From NCBI RefSeq assembly GCF_014274465.1, contig NZ_CP060394.1, positions 4,402,001-4,466,000 on the forward strand: a stretch of DNA of 64,000 nt, written 5' to 3'. Shown piece after piece: positions 39,567-45,953 of the stretch (positions within the stretch are counted from its first letter, which is position 1; each line of letters begins with the position of its first letter). This DNA is from Alloacidobacterium dinghuense. Lineage in GTDB: Bacteria > Acidobacteriota > Terriglobia > Terriglobales > Acidobacteriaceae. The notes below the pieces were generated by a model that ran no database searches, was not told the origin of the DNA, and worked only from the letters and a program-made list of their open reading frames with translations. The translations under genes were made by a program, and so were the position numbers.

Positions 39567-39586
39567 CACCGGCCTTCAGGCCGGTG
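39567..39586. repeat. REP-like palindrome
   Basis: CACCGGCC (39567-39574), loop TTCA, GGCCGGTG (39579-39586): a perfect 8-bp stem with a TTCA/TGAA tetraloop, the same design as the element at 39836-39855. Confidence 0.65.
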
Positions 39587-39641
39587 AAAACGCGCAAGAC
39601 AACGAGGGGCTTCTTATCCCAGCAACAAGCCTTATTAAGCC

Positions 39642-39700
39642 GTCATTCTGACGACCAGCGGGAGAGCCTGTCCTGAGCCCAATCGAAGGAAAGAATCTGA
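39642..39700. repeat. Diverged copy of the GTCATTCTGA repeat
   Basis: GTCATTCTGACGACC opens the block, and GAAAGAATCTGAAC closes it with extra sequence between. It is longer than the copy at 39353-39381. Confidence 0.5.
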
Positions 39701-39835
39701 ACGATGACAGCTGCGCCAGCGGGCGCTCACGAATCAACTAGCAGAGAACAAGAGCGGGCGACTTTTCATTCAATTTGGGAATGTACATGATTCCACCATG
39801 GCGAACGAGGGTGAAATTTCTTAATGGTTCGTAAG

Positions 39836-39855
39836 GGCACGGCTGAAGCCGTGCC
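39836..39855. repeat. REP-like palindrome upstream of RAYT remnant
   Basis: GGCACGGC (39836-39843), loop TGAA, GCCGTGCC (39848-39855). CTAAAG-AGG-CTTTAG (39872-39886) and CGCGAT-AAA-ATCGCG (39897-39911) follow in series, so three palindromes lead to the start of the truncated RAYT-like ORF. Confidence 0.7.
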
Positions 39856-39915
39856 ATCGAAGCCCCGTCTAAAGAGGCTTTAGCCCCTGAGGTAAACGCG
39901 ATAAAATCGCGTCCA

Positions 39916-40107
39916 ATGTCTGCTCCACCGCGACCTGTGCATTCTGGAACATTCCTCGTCACAACCGTTACAAATAAGAAAGACGCGTTGAGATCGAGCC
40001 CGAGTGGATCGCGAGCGGGCGAGCGGTGGGAAAGCTTTGCACCGCAGTCGAACTATCCCACTCAGACCAAAAGATGGCTTGAATGGCCACCGTCCACTAA
40101 GAATTAA
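39916..40107 (+). pseudogene. Remnant of a REP-associated tyrosine transposase (RAYT)
   Basis: The 63-codon ORF starts MSAPPRPVHSGTFLVTTVTN, which matches the N-terminus of IS200-like RAYT proteins (G-T-F/Y-V-T-x-V-T strand), and then departs from the family within about ten codons. The catalytic HUH and Tyr regions are absent. Three REP-like palindromes lie directly upstream, as in intact RAYT loci. I infer a truncated, decayed transposase; the match rests on about 20 residues. Confidence 0.45.
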
Positions 40108-40236
40108 ATATCCTCTTACTTACTTGTTATTGACGTTTTTGATTCCCACCATATTTGCGCCCTAGTTTTCCGCGTTTTGCGCAGGAAAGGACCTCGTATC
40201 CCTCATGCAGATAGAGATATCATTATTCATTGGTGC

Positions 40237-40381
40237 CCACCGCTCCGTTGGCTGGCAACCTAGCAATTAGGTTTGCGATTCGATGGAGTCTTGGTGGAGG
40301 CGTCGCGTCGACACGAAGCGAAGGCGACTGCGAAAAGCGTACGGATCTTTGTCGTACTGCTCAAGCAAAGCCGTTAGTGAA
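40237..40381. repeat. 145-bp direct repeat, copy 1 (candidate structured RNA module)
   Basis: Identical over 145 bp to 40629-40773. It can fold: CCACC with GGTGG and CTCC with GGAG close a domain holding the hairpin AACCTA-GCAAT-TAGGTT. GTCGC with GCGAC and GTACG with CGTAC make further stems. The arms predict an RNA of several hairpins rather than a protein. The repeat starts after TGGTGC and is followed by GTTCGGACGAC. Confidence 0.85.
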
Positions 40382-40478
40382 GTTCGGACGACATCCACAG
40401 CGTGCAGGCCGGGCCGGTCTTAAGAGACAGTCCACACCTGCAGCGCCTAAAGGTGCTGTCGAGGATAAAAGGAGAACG

Positions 40479-40571
40479 ATGGCAAGTAGCAAGAACCTGG
40501 AGGCGAGAGGCGGGCGGAGCTCGAAAGGGCTTGACAAAAAACCAATCTGGTTAGAATTGATAATGGGGTGA
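40479..40571 (+). CDS. 30-codon ORF with strong ribosome binding site between the repeats
   Basis: ATG 40479 lies four bases after AAAGGAGA. The 30-residue peptide begins MASSKNLEARGGRSSKG, is Gly/Ser/Arg-rich, then Lys-rich, and ends hydrophobic. Its TGA is followed within 2 nt by a 9-bp hairpin (40573-40593). The position between the two copies of the 145-bp repeat suggests it is part of the reverse-transcriptase locus. I do not recognise it. The ribosome binding site is the main evidence that it is translated. Confidence 0.45.
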   Translation: MASSKNLEARGGRSSKGLDKKPIWLELIMG

Positions 40572-40572
40572 T

Positions 40573-40593
40573 CCGGTCGCTGAAAGCGGCCGG
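40573..40593. repeat. 9-bp hairpin after the 30-codon ORF
   Basis: CCGGTCGCT (40573-40581), loop GAA, AGCGGCCGG (40585-40593), with one T-G wobble. The T-rich run after it is weak (GGTTTGTT), so termination is possible but uncertain. Confidence 0.55.
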
Positions 40594-40628
40594 GGTTTGT
40601 TGCATCTATCTGGCCTGTATAAACTGCA

Positions 40629-40773
40629 CCACCGCTCCGTTGGCTGGCAACCTAGCAATTAGGTTTGCGATTCGATGGAGTCTTGGTGGAGGCGTCGCGT
40701 CGACACGAAGCGAAGGCGACTGCGAAAAGCGTACGGATCTTTGTCGTACTGCTCAAGCAAAGCCGTTAGTGAA
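40629..40773. repeat. 145-bp direct repeat, copy 2, next to the reverse transcriptase
   Basis: The second, identical copy, 392 bp downstream of copy 1 and 45 bp before the RT start codon. The lack of any substitution points to recent duplication or gene conversion. Unlike a diversity-generating template and target pair, no adenine differs between copies. Confidence 0.85.
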
Positions 40774-40774
40774 C

Positions 40775-40806
40775 GCCGCCTGCATCCGTAATTCTCCGCA
40801 GGCGGC
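40775..40806 (+). promoter_or_regulatory. 9-bp hairpin directly before the RT start codon
   Basis: GCCGCCTGC (40775-40783), a 14-nt loop, GCAGGCGGC (40798-40806), perfectly paired. It begins one base after repeat copy 2 and ends 12 nt before the RT ATG, where a ribosome binding site would be expected; none is visible. It could control RT translation or be an end structure of an RNA. Confidence 0.6.
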
Positions 40807-40818
40807 ATAACTTCAACC

Positions 40819-42021
40819 ATGAACGCACAATCAGCCCTCTTTAGAGTCTCTGACAAGGAATTTCTTCGCAAAGCTTGGAGAGAAATCTCCAAACGCAACA
40901 TGCAGTCCAGAGGGCTAGACAATGTAACCATAAGAGCGTTCAAAAGCCGGCTCGACGAGAATCTGTCTGACATTAGCAATGAATTGCGCACAGGCAAGTA
41001 TGAGTTCAAGAAGCTGAGAGCTCATGCCATTAAAAAGTCCGGATCTAACAAACCACGTCCACTTCAGATCGCCAGCGTGAGGGATCGCGTTGTGATGAAG
41101 GCGATCGCCTTATTCTTAGAACCAAGGTTCAATCAATTTAATCTGGACTGCAGTTTCGCCTTTATCAAAGGACGGGGCGTTACCCCGGCGATTAATCGAA
41201 TACATCAACTTATCGATCAAGGTAATAAGTATTACTTCGAGGCTGACATAATCAATTTCTTTGGCTCGGTTGACCGCGAAGTATTGTGGCAAATGTTTTC
41301 TAAAGAAGTCCGCCAAAAAAGTCTCCTGAGCCTTCTTCGTAAATGTTTCGATTTGGAATTGGAAGATCTTCAAAGCCATCACACCGAATTCCAAGAACTG
41401 TTTTTTGGCGCCAATACGGGCATTCCTCAAGGTGGAGTGTTATCTCCAATGCTTGCTAATTTCTATTTGTATGAATTCGACCGAAGAATGGTTCAGCACA
41501 GCTTCAATCTAGTGAGGTATGCTGACGATTTCGTAGTAATGTGTAAGAGCCTAGAGGATGCTCATAGAGCACATGGGCTTTGCAGAGACACATTAACGAC
41601 CCTTAACCTGAAAATTCATACTCTCGACGAACAGGGCTCTAAAAGCAAGATCGGAAGTTTTTCAAAAGACGGGCTGCTCTTTCTCGGTATTCGCTTCGAA
41701 GGTCAAGAAATCTACCCAGCAAGCAAAGCGGTGACGAGATTTAAGGGAAAAGTTAAGGAAATTCTAAAACCTGACAGCGGAAACAGTCTCTTCAAGACCT
41801 TACAGCAATTAACCAACTTAATTAATGGCTGGGGAAAGTGGTACAAACACATGCGCGTCGCGAATATATATCTAGACGCCGATAAGTTTATAAAAGAGCA
41901 GGTCGAAGCCTATTTGAAGGCTTCTGGCATCTTGCTAATTGGTAAGCATAAACGAAGGCAATTAAAGTTGCTCGGTATTCCCTCGCTCTACAACATGATC
42001 GAACACTCGAAAAAGCCCTGA
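40819..42021 (+). CDS. Reverse transcriptase, group II-like, without endonuclease domain
   Basis: 400 residues. The N-terminal RT-0/1 region has SGSNKPRPLQIASVRDRVVMKAI (split here: SGSNKPRPLQIA, then SVRDRVVMKAI, about 74-95). Motif A is EADIINFFGSVDRE with D143, motif B is IPQGGVLSP (202-210), motif C is YADD (234-237), and motif D/E includes FLGIRF (288-293). Residues 305-365 (LTNLINGWGKWYKHMRV) resemble a short thumb or maturase-like region; no HNH domain follows. QGG..SP rules out the DGR type, and retron VTG and NAxxH motifs are absent. The coding sequence is visibly A/T-richer than its neighbours, which suggests transfer. It has no evident Shine-Dalgarno site. Confidence 0.88.
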   Translation: MNAQSALFRVSDKEFLRKAWREISKRNMQSRGLDNVTIRAFKSRLDENLSDISNELRTGKYEFKKLRAHAIKKSGSNKPRPLQIASVRDRVVMKAIALFLEPRFNQFNLDCSFAFIKGRGVTPAINRIHQLIDQGNKYYFEADIINFFGSVDREVLWQMFSKEVRQKSLLSLLRKCFDLELEDLQSHHTEFQELFFGANTGIPQGGVLSPMLANFYLYEFDRRMVQHSFNLVRYADDFVVMCKSLEDAHRAHGLCRDTLTTLNLKIHTLDEQGSKSKIGSFSKDGLLFLGIRFEGQEIYPASKAVTRFKGKVKEILKPDSGNSLFKTLQQLTNLINGWGKWYKHMRVANIYLDADKFIKEQVEAYLKASGILLIGKHKRRQLKLLGIPSLYNMIEHSKKP

Positions 42022-42052
42022 ATCGGGGGCCGCGACATCAAGATCCGATTAA

Positions 42053-42913
42053 CTAAGCCACATACCCCATCTCCCCCAAAACCCCACGCATGTATCCAAT
42101 ACTCTTCGTCGCCCCAGGCATGGGATCATCCCCATGAATCTCGTACTCTAAATCCACATACCCCGGATACTTCATCGCAATCAACGTCTCAAAGATCTGC
42201 CGCACCGGCATCTTGCCCTCGCCCACAGGCACCTGGCTCTCTTTTACTTTCATGTCGGCAAGATCTTTCATGTGCACATCAAAGAGGCGCGGCCCAACGG
42301 CCTTGATCGCTTCTACCGGGTCAACGCCTGCGCGCGCCGTATGTCCCACGTCGATGCAGCAGCCCATGCGCGGGTCCATGTTCTGCACGGCCTTCAGCAC
42401 ATCGAGCGGCGAGTGCCAGATCTTGTCCTCCGGCCCGTGGTTGTGGAGGGCGAAGCGAATGTCATACTCCTTCACAAATTTCTCAATCCGCGGCAGCGTC
42501 TCCGGCGTCGGATCGCCCGCCACGATCACCTTCACTCCGGCGCGCTTCGCATACTCGAAGCGCGAGCGCACGTCATCGTCCTCATCCTTGGGAAAGTAAA
42601 CCGTGCCCACCGCCCGCGGCGTGATGCCCGCCGCCTTGTAGTCGGCCACCGCTGCCAGCGTCGCCTCCGGCGGAGTCATCGGCAGATGGTCCCTCACATC
42701 CTTCGCGTTCAGATCGGTAAGTTTCAGCTCCTTCATGAACTGGATCACATGCGCCCGGTCGAACTCGCGAAACGTATAGCTGCACATCCCCAGCCGGATC
42801 GGTGAGGGTTTTCCAGCTTTGGCAAGAAGCGAATGGGTGGCAACAGTGGAGGCGGCAGCAACAATGGCACTCGAACGAAGAAATTCACGGCGGCTCAGCG
42901 ACATGACTGCCAT
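42053..42913 (-). CDS. Tat-exported sugar phosphate isomerase/epimerase-like protein
   Basis: About 286 residues of the xylose-isomerase-like TIM-barrel family (AP endonuclease 2 fold). The N-terminus carries a twin-arginine signal, SRREFLRSSAIVAAAS, so the protein is exported folded. Metal-site residues are seen in ALHNHGPED, CIDVGHTARAG, FDVHMKDL and YVDLEYEIHGDD. Such proteins act on sugars, inosose or hydroxypyruvate; the substrate here is not known. The ATG at 42913 or 42904 is the start; a GTG at 42925 lacks support. The gene is convergent with the reverse transcriptase gene. Confidence 0.8.
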   Translation of the reverse strand: MAVMSLSRREFLRSSAIVAAASTVATHSLLAKAGKPSPIRLGMCSYTFREFDRAHVIQFMKELKLTDLNAKDVRDHLPMTPPEATLAAVADYKAAGITPRAVGTVYFPKDEDDDVRSRFEYAKRAGVKVIVAGDPTPETLPRIEKFVKEYDIRFALHNHGPEDKIWHSPLDVLKAVQNMDPRMGCCIDVGHTARAGVDPVEAIKAVGPRLFDVHMKDLADMKVKESQVPVGEGKMPVRQIFETLIAMKYPGYVDLEYEIHGDDPMPGATKSIGYMRGVLGEMGYVA

Positions 42914-43133
42914 GATAATTTTCACGGGACCCGTATGTCTAAGGAACAGGGAAAGATGAACCGCGCAGCGGTACGATATTCCGCCTGAGTCTCGCCTTGA
43001 TCCGGCGCAGCGTGAAGAACGTCTAGCCCTACTTATGGGGATTCAAGATTACCCCTTTGTGGGATTGTGGGGTCCGGATCGCCTCGATAGGCTTGAGTAT
43101 GCAGATGCAATATTCTGCCTATGAAGAGGTTGC

Positions 43134-43349
43134 ATGAGTACCGCAGTAGATCCCCCATTCCTGGTTGCCAGTTTCACAAACGAACGACTTGGCCTCTGCG
43201 CCAATGTGCGCGAAATTCCTGATTTTGAAGAGCACGAACTTCTGGTAGTCGATGCCTTCTCAGGGGAGGTCGTGATCATGAGGAGATATCCCGACCGAGA
43301 TCAAGCTGTGGAAGCTGCCAAAGCCATCACCGGAATCGTTCCCTCCTAG
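43134..43349 (+). CDS. Small hypothetical protein (71 residues)
   Basis: ATG 43134 with GAAGAGG a few bases upstream. The protein (MSTAVDPPFLVASFTNERLG at the start, IPDFEEHELLVVDAFSGE inside) is soluble, acidic and shows no motif I know. An alternating hydrophobic pattern suggests a small alpha/beta fold. Reading frame and base use resemble coding sequence, but there is no homology support I can offer. Confidence 0.5.
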   Translation: MSTAVDPPFLVASFTNERLGLCANVREIPDFEEHELLVVDAFSGEVVIMRRYPDRDQAVEAAKAITGIVPS

Positions 43350-43362
43350 CCTGCGGTCTCTT

Positions 43363-43500
43363 ATGGAACTCGTCATTATTGGTTTCATTGCGCTCGTTAC
43401 TGCCTTGGTAATTCTCTTCTACCCACCCGCGCACAGGGCGTTTGACGAAGTGGTCGACCAACGCAGCCGGGAGGGCTCCACCAAACCGATGTCGTCATGA
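43363..43500 (+). CDS. Possible 45-residue single-pass membrane peptide
   Basis: Starts 14 bp after the previous small ORF. An N-terminal hydrophobic helix (MELVIIGFIALVTALVILFY) is followed by a charged tail. There is no good ribosome binding site, and its 3' end runs into the dispersed repeat at 43486, so the tail may be fortuitous. It could be translated by coupling with the upstream ORF. Confidence 0.3.
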   Translation: MELVIIGFIALVTALVILFYPPAHRAFDEVVDQRSREGSTKPMSS

Positions 43501-43622
43501 GCAAAAGGCCTGCTTTTCGCCTCGGAAGGGTGCCCCATCCTTTCGCGGAGTCTGCGAAAGGGTGGGAGGGCGATCCCTTATGCCAACCGATGTCATCCTG
43601 AGCAAGAGCGAAGGATCTGCTT
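43486..43622. repeat. Cluster of dispersed repeats with a 13-bp hairpin
   Basis: Two diverged copies of CCGATGTCxTCxTGAGCA (43486 and 43587) flank a hairpin: CCCATCCTTTCGC (43534-43546), loop GGAGTCT, GCGAAAGGGTGGG (43554-43566), with one T-G wobble. This is the type of palindromic repeat seen widely in acidobacterial genomes. The ORF running through it is not a gene. Confidence 0.65.
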
Positions 43623-43713
43623 TCCCTTCAGCGGCACACAACCTGTCAAGAGGTATCAATAGTAACTTGGTGTACAAATCATTAAAAATAAACCACTTAA
43701 GACAAGCCAGTCA

Positions 43714-43742
43714 TTGGCGTACTATTTAGCAAAACTTGCTAT
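43714..43742 (+). promoter_or_regulatory. Promoter-like pair with overlapping palindromic operator
   Basis: TTGGCG (43714-43719), a 17-nt spacer and TGCTAT (43737-43742). The perfect palindrome TAGCAA-AAC-TTGCTA (43727-43741) covers the -10, as expected for a repressor site. There is no protein gene downstream on this strand before the terminator at 43770. Confidence 0.4.
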
Positions 43743-43747
43743 CATAG

Positions 43748-43800
43748 AAATAGAAGAAGAATACAAAAGCGCCCGTCGAAAAGCGGGCGTTTTCCTTTTC
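43748..43800 (+). ncRNA. Candidate short transcript ending in a terminator
   Basis: From the predicted start near 43748, about 20 purine-rich nt lead into CGCCCG (43770-43775), 8-nt loop, CGGGCG (43784-43789), flanked by AAAAG and TTTTCCTTTT. The RNA would be only about 50 nt. Whether it is an sRNA, an attenuated remnant of a lost gene or a transcription-blocking element before nusB is open. Confidence 0.35.
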
Positions 43801-43815
43801 CAGAAGAGTACCGGA

Positions 43816-43935
43816 CCCCCTCGTAAGTCATTGAAAACACTAAAATGCACTTAACCCTAGCAAAATCATGGGGATAGCGGGGGATGATCCCCCCGTAAAC
43901 CATTGAAAACAAAAGAAAGGAAGAGTACAGGAGGG
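43816..43935. repeat. Imperfect tandem repeats between terminator and nusB
   Basis: CCCCCTCGTAAGTCATTG (from 43816) recurs as CCCCCGTAAACCATTG (from 43889), each followed by AAAACA. AAGAGTACCGGA (43804) and AAGAGTACAGGA (43921) also match. Two units of about 110 bp are suggested. With 43623-43943 I see no other gene in the gap. Confidence 0.45.
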
Positions 43936-43943
43936 GAGGGGGA

Positions 43944-44366
43944 CTACCCGTTCAGCCGGGCCTTGGCCACAGCATCCAAAACCCCATTGAGAAAGTTAAT
44001 CGACTCCGGAGCCGAATACCTCCGCGCAATCTCCAGCGCCTCGTTAATCACAATCGGCGCCGGCGTCCCCGGAAACCCAAGCATCTCGGCAATCGCCATG
44101 CGCAGAACGTTGCGGTCGACGCTGGCCATGCGCTCCAGCTTCCAATGCGCCGAATGCTTCACGATCAGCTCGGTCACCTCAGGCTCACGGGCAACGGCAA
44201 CGCGGAAAATATCCTCAGCAAAGCCGCGAACGTCAGCATCATCCTCGTCGCGAGCCTTCCAGAATGTATTGCGAACCTGATCGGGCGTGTTCTTGCCCAT
44301 GTCGAGCTGAAAGAGCATCTGCATGGCAAGTTCGCGCGACTTGCGGCGCTTACCAGGAGCGCTCAC
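43944..44366 (-). CDS. nusB: Transcription antitermination factor NusB
   Basis: 140-residue all-alpha protein that, with NusE/S10, binds boxA in rRNA leaders and promotes antitermination. The start GKRRKSRELAMQMLFQLDMG is the family signature; APIVINEALEIARRY and FLNGVLDAVAKA close it. The start overlaps the stop of the lumazine synthase gene by 4 bp, the usual ribH-nusB arrangement. Confidence 0.94.
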   Translation of the reverse strand: MSAPGKRRKSRELAMQMLFQLDMGKNTPDQVRNTFWKARDEDDADVRGFAEDIFRVAVAREPEVTELIVKHSAHWKLERMASVDRNVLRMAIAEMLGFPGTPAPIVINEALEIARRYSAPESINFLNGVLDAVAKARLNG

Positions 44367-45229
44367 GCCGTAGCTCCAACTTTGCGATGCAGCGACACCA
44401 TCTCGATCGCCGCCGATGCCGCCTCAAATCCCTTGTTCCCTGCCTTCAGCCCGGCGCGATCCAGAGCCTGCTCCAGCGTCTCGCAGGTCAGCACGCCGAA
44501 AGCATGCGGAATTCCTGTCTCCTGCTGCGACTGGCCGATTCCGCGCGAAACCTCGTTGTAAATCGCCTCATAATGCGCAGTTTCACCGCGTAAAAGCACG
44601 CCTAATGTCACAATTGCGTCAACTTTTCCCGTCTTCGCAACCTTTCGCGCCGCCGAAGGAATCTCCCATGCTCCCGGAACGCGCAGAACCTGAACGTCGT
44701 CACGCTTTGCTCCGCTGCGATACAGGCAATCGAGCGCGCCCTGCAACAACCGATCCGTAATCACCGCATTCCAACGCGCCACGATGACAGCAAACCGCAT
44801 CCCTTCCGCCGAAAGATCACCCTCCAGCGCAACAGGCTTGCCCTTCAGCGGATCCAGCCACTCCCAGAACGAGAACGCAGTTCCGGGAACCGGCTCAACC
44901 GTAAACATCCGCGACTTCCAATCCGTATCCGCAGTAGCTGTAATGCGCCGCGACGCCTCGGCATCGCCAAGGTTCTTCGTCAGCCACTTCTCCGCAACCT
45001 CCCGCACGGAATCCAGGCTCACGACCTCGACAAAGACATCCGCATTCGACGGCAGCGTTCCGTCAATGAACTCCAGATTGCCCAGCGGCGCGAGAAAGGC
45101 GCGGCCACGGCTCTGCTCCTCGTCCCAGTCCTTCCCACGCTCAAACCCCAGTGCAGAGAAGAAGCTCTCAAGCGTATCGAACACAGCCGGAGTGCTGGTC
45201 TGACGGATTGAGGTAATGCCTTTGATCAT
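44363..45229 (-). CDS. ribH: Lumazine synthase with N-terminal VOC-like domain
   Basis: 288 residues, nearly twice the usual 150-160 of RibH. Residues about 140-288 are 6,7-dimethyl-8-ribityllumazine synthase: ARWNAVITDRLLQGALDCL, VPGAWEIPSAARKVA, GVLLRGETAHYEAIYNEVS with catalytic H219, FGVLTCETLEQALDRAG and KAGNKGFEAASAAIEM. It joins the ribityl-pyrimidine and the C4 sugar phosphate in riboflavin synthesis. Residues 1-128 resemble a glyoxalase/VOC domain (ITSIRQTSTPAVFDTLESFF, VEPVPGTAFSFWEWLDP). The reading frame is continuous, so the fusion looks real. It is followed by nusB with a 4-bp overlap. Confidence 0.88.
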   Translation of the reverse strand: MIKGITSIRQTSTPAVFDTLESFFSALGFERGKDWDEEQSRGRAFLAPLGNLEFIDGTLPSNADVFVEVVSLDSVREVAEKWLTKNLGDAEASRRITATADTDWKSRMFTVEPVPGTAFSFWEWLDPLKGKPVALEGDLSAEGMRFAVIVARWNAVITDRLLQGALDCLYRSGAKRDDVQVLRVPGAWEIPSAARKVAKTGKVDAIVTLGVLLRGETAHYEAIYNEVSRGIGQSQQETGIPHAFGVLTCETLEQALDRAGLKAGNKGFEAASAAIEMVSLHRKVGATA

Positions 45230-45329
45230 AGTTTGACTTTACCAGCGCGGACGCCTCTGCGGAAACCCGCATCGCCGCGGTTACTGCCGCGGCGCAAAGA
45301 GTTTCGTTAGTATGACTAAGGGAGACCCG

Positions 45330-45953
45330 ATGTTGGCAATGTACCGAAGCTGTTGGAAGCCATCCCTGATGTTTGCGGCGCTGCTTGTGGCGTCACTGTT
45401 TGCTCAACCGGCAAGCGCACAGAGTTACCTCAAGAACAGCGAAGTCGGGCTGAACGTCTTCGGCCAGTTCACCAGCTCATCGAACGGGAACGGCATTGAA
45501 GTGAAGCCGCTGGACTCTATCGGCGGCCAGGCGACCTTCCGCCACGTCTACAGCCCATTGCTGGGATACGAAGCCGGATACGGGTACACACGCTTCTCCG
45601 ACCGCTACTCCAGCTACCCATTTGCCATACAGCACAACGTGCATGAATTCGAAGGCTCCTACCTGCTGAGTTCTCCAAGTCTTCTGGGAGTTCGGCCGTT
45701 TGGGCTTGCGGGTGTCAGCGCTCTCTTATATGCGCCGACTCTGAATGGCGGACAAAACGCAAGCGCACAAGCGCGGGCAGCGATTACGTTTGGTGTGGGA
45801 GGCGATTTCCCAATCCTGACGTCACATTTTGGCCTGCGCGTGCAGTATCGCGGCCTCTACCATCAGACTCCCGACTACGGTGACCCGAGATTCAAGACAG
45901 GAACATGGCGCCTGAGCAGCGAACCGGCTGTAGGAGCCTATCTACACTTCTAA
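45330..45953 (+). CDS. Outer-membrane beta-barrel-like protein
   Basis: 207 residues. ATG 45330 follows AAGGGAG by six bases and is preferred over the ATG at 45312. A signal peptide (about 1-31, ending PASAQ) leads into alternating aromatic strands (NSEVGLNVFGQFT, FRHVYSPLLGYEAGYGYTRF, FGLRVQYRGLYHQTPDYG) ending in a C-terminal YLHF, as for outer-membrane barrels. The size suggests an 8-stranded barrel of the OmpA/OmpW type. No periplasmic domain is present. The role is unknown. Confidence 0.7.
   Translation: MLAMYRSCWKPSLMFAALLVASLFAQPASAQSYLKNSEVGLNVFGQFTSSSNGNGIEVKPLDSIGGQATFRHVYSPLLGYEAGYGYTRFSDRYSSYPFAIQHNVHEFEGSYLLSSPSLLGVRPFGLAGVSALLYAPTLNGGQNASAQARAAITFGVGGDFPILTSHFGLRVQYRGLYHQTPDYGDPRFKTGTWRLSSEPAVGAYLHF

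Noticed and set aside
39282-39676. Short ORFs in the repeat-rich gap (both strands)
   Set aside because: They are translations of dispersed GTCATTCTGAGC-type repeats and palindromes.
40230-40810. Two ORFs reading in the same frame through the 145-bp repeats (40230-40571 and 40568-40810)
   Set aside because: They share the repeat-encoded segment, have no ribosome binding site at their nominal starts, and the repeat's paired arms fit RNA better. Only the 30-codon ORF inside the first is kept.
40237-42021. Diversity-generating retroelement
   Set aside because: The two repeats are identical, with no adenine-specific differences; the RT has QGG..SP instead of the DGR-type SQ motif, and no avd or variable target gene is seen.
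40237-42021. Retron (msr-msd plus RT)
   Set aside because: The RT lacks the VTG and NAxxH features I would look for, and the upstream repeats are direct rather than the a1/a2 inverted pair.
40237-42021. Intact group II intron
   Set aside because: No GTGYG 5' end, no domain V hairpin and no HNH endonuclease domain were found; the RT is only group II-like.
43442-43729. 95-codon ORF
   Set aside because: It runs through the 13-bp hairpin repeat and the repeat copies, with no ribosome binding site.
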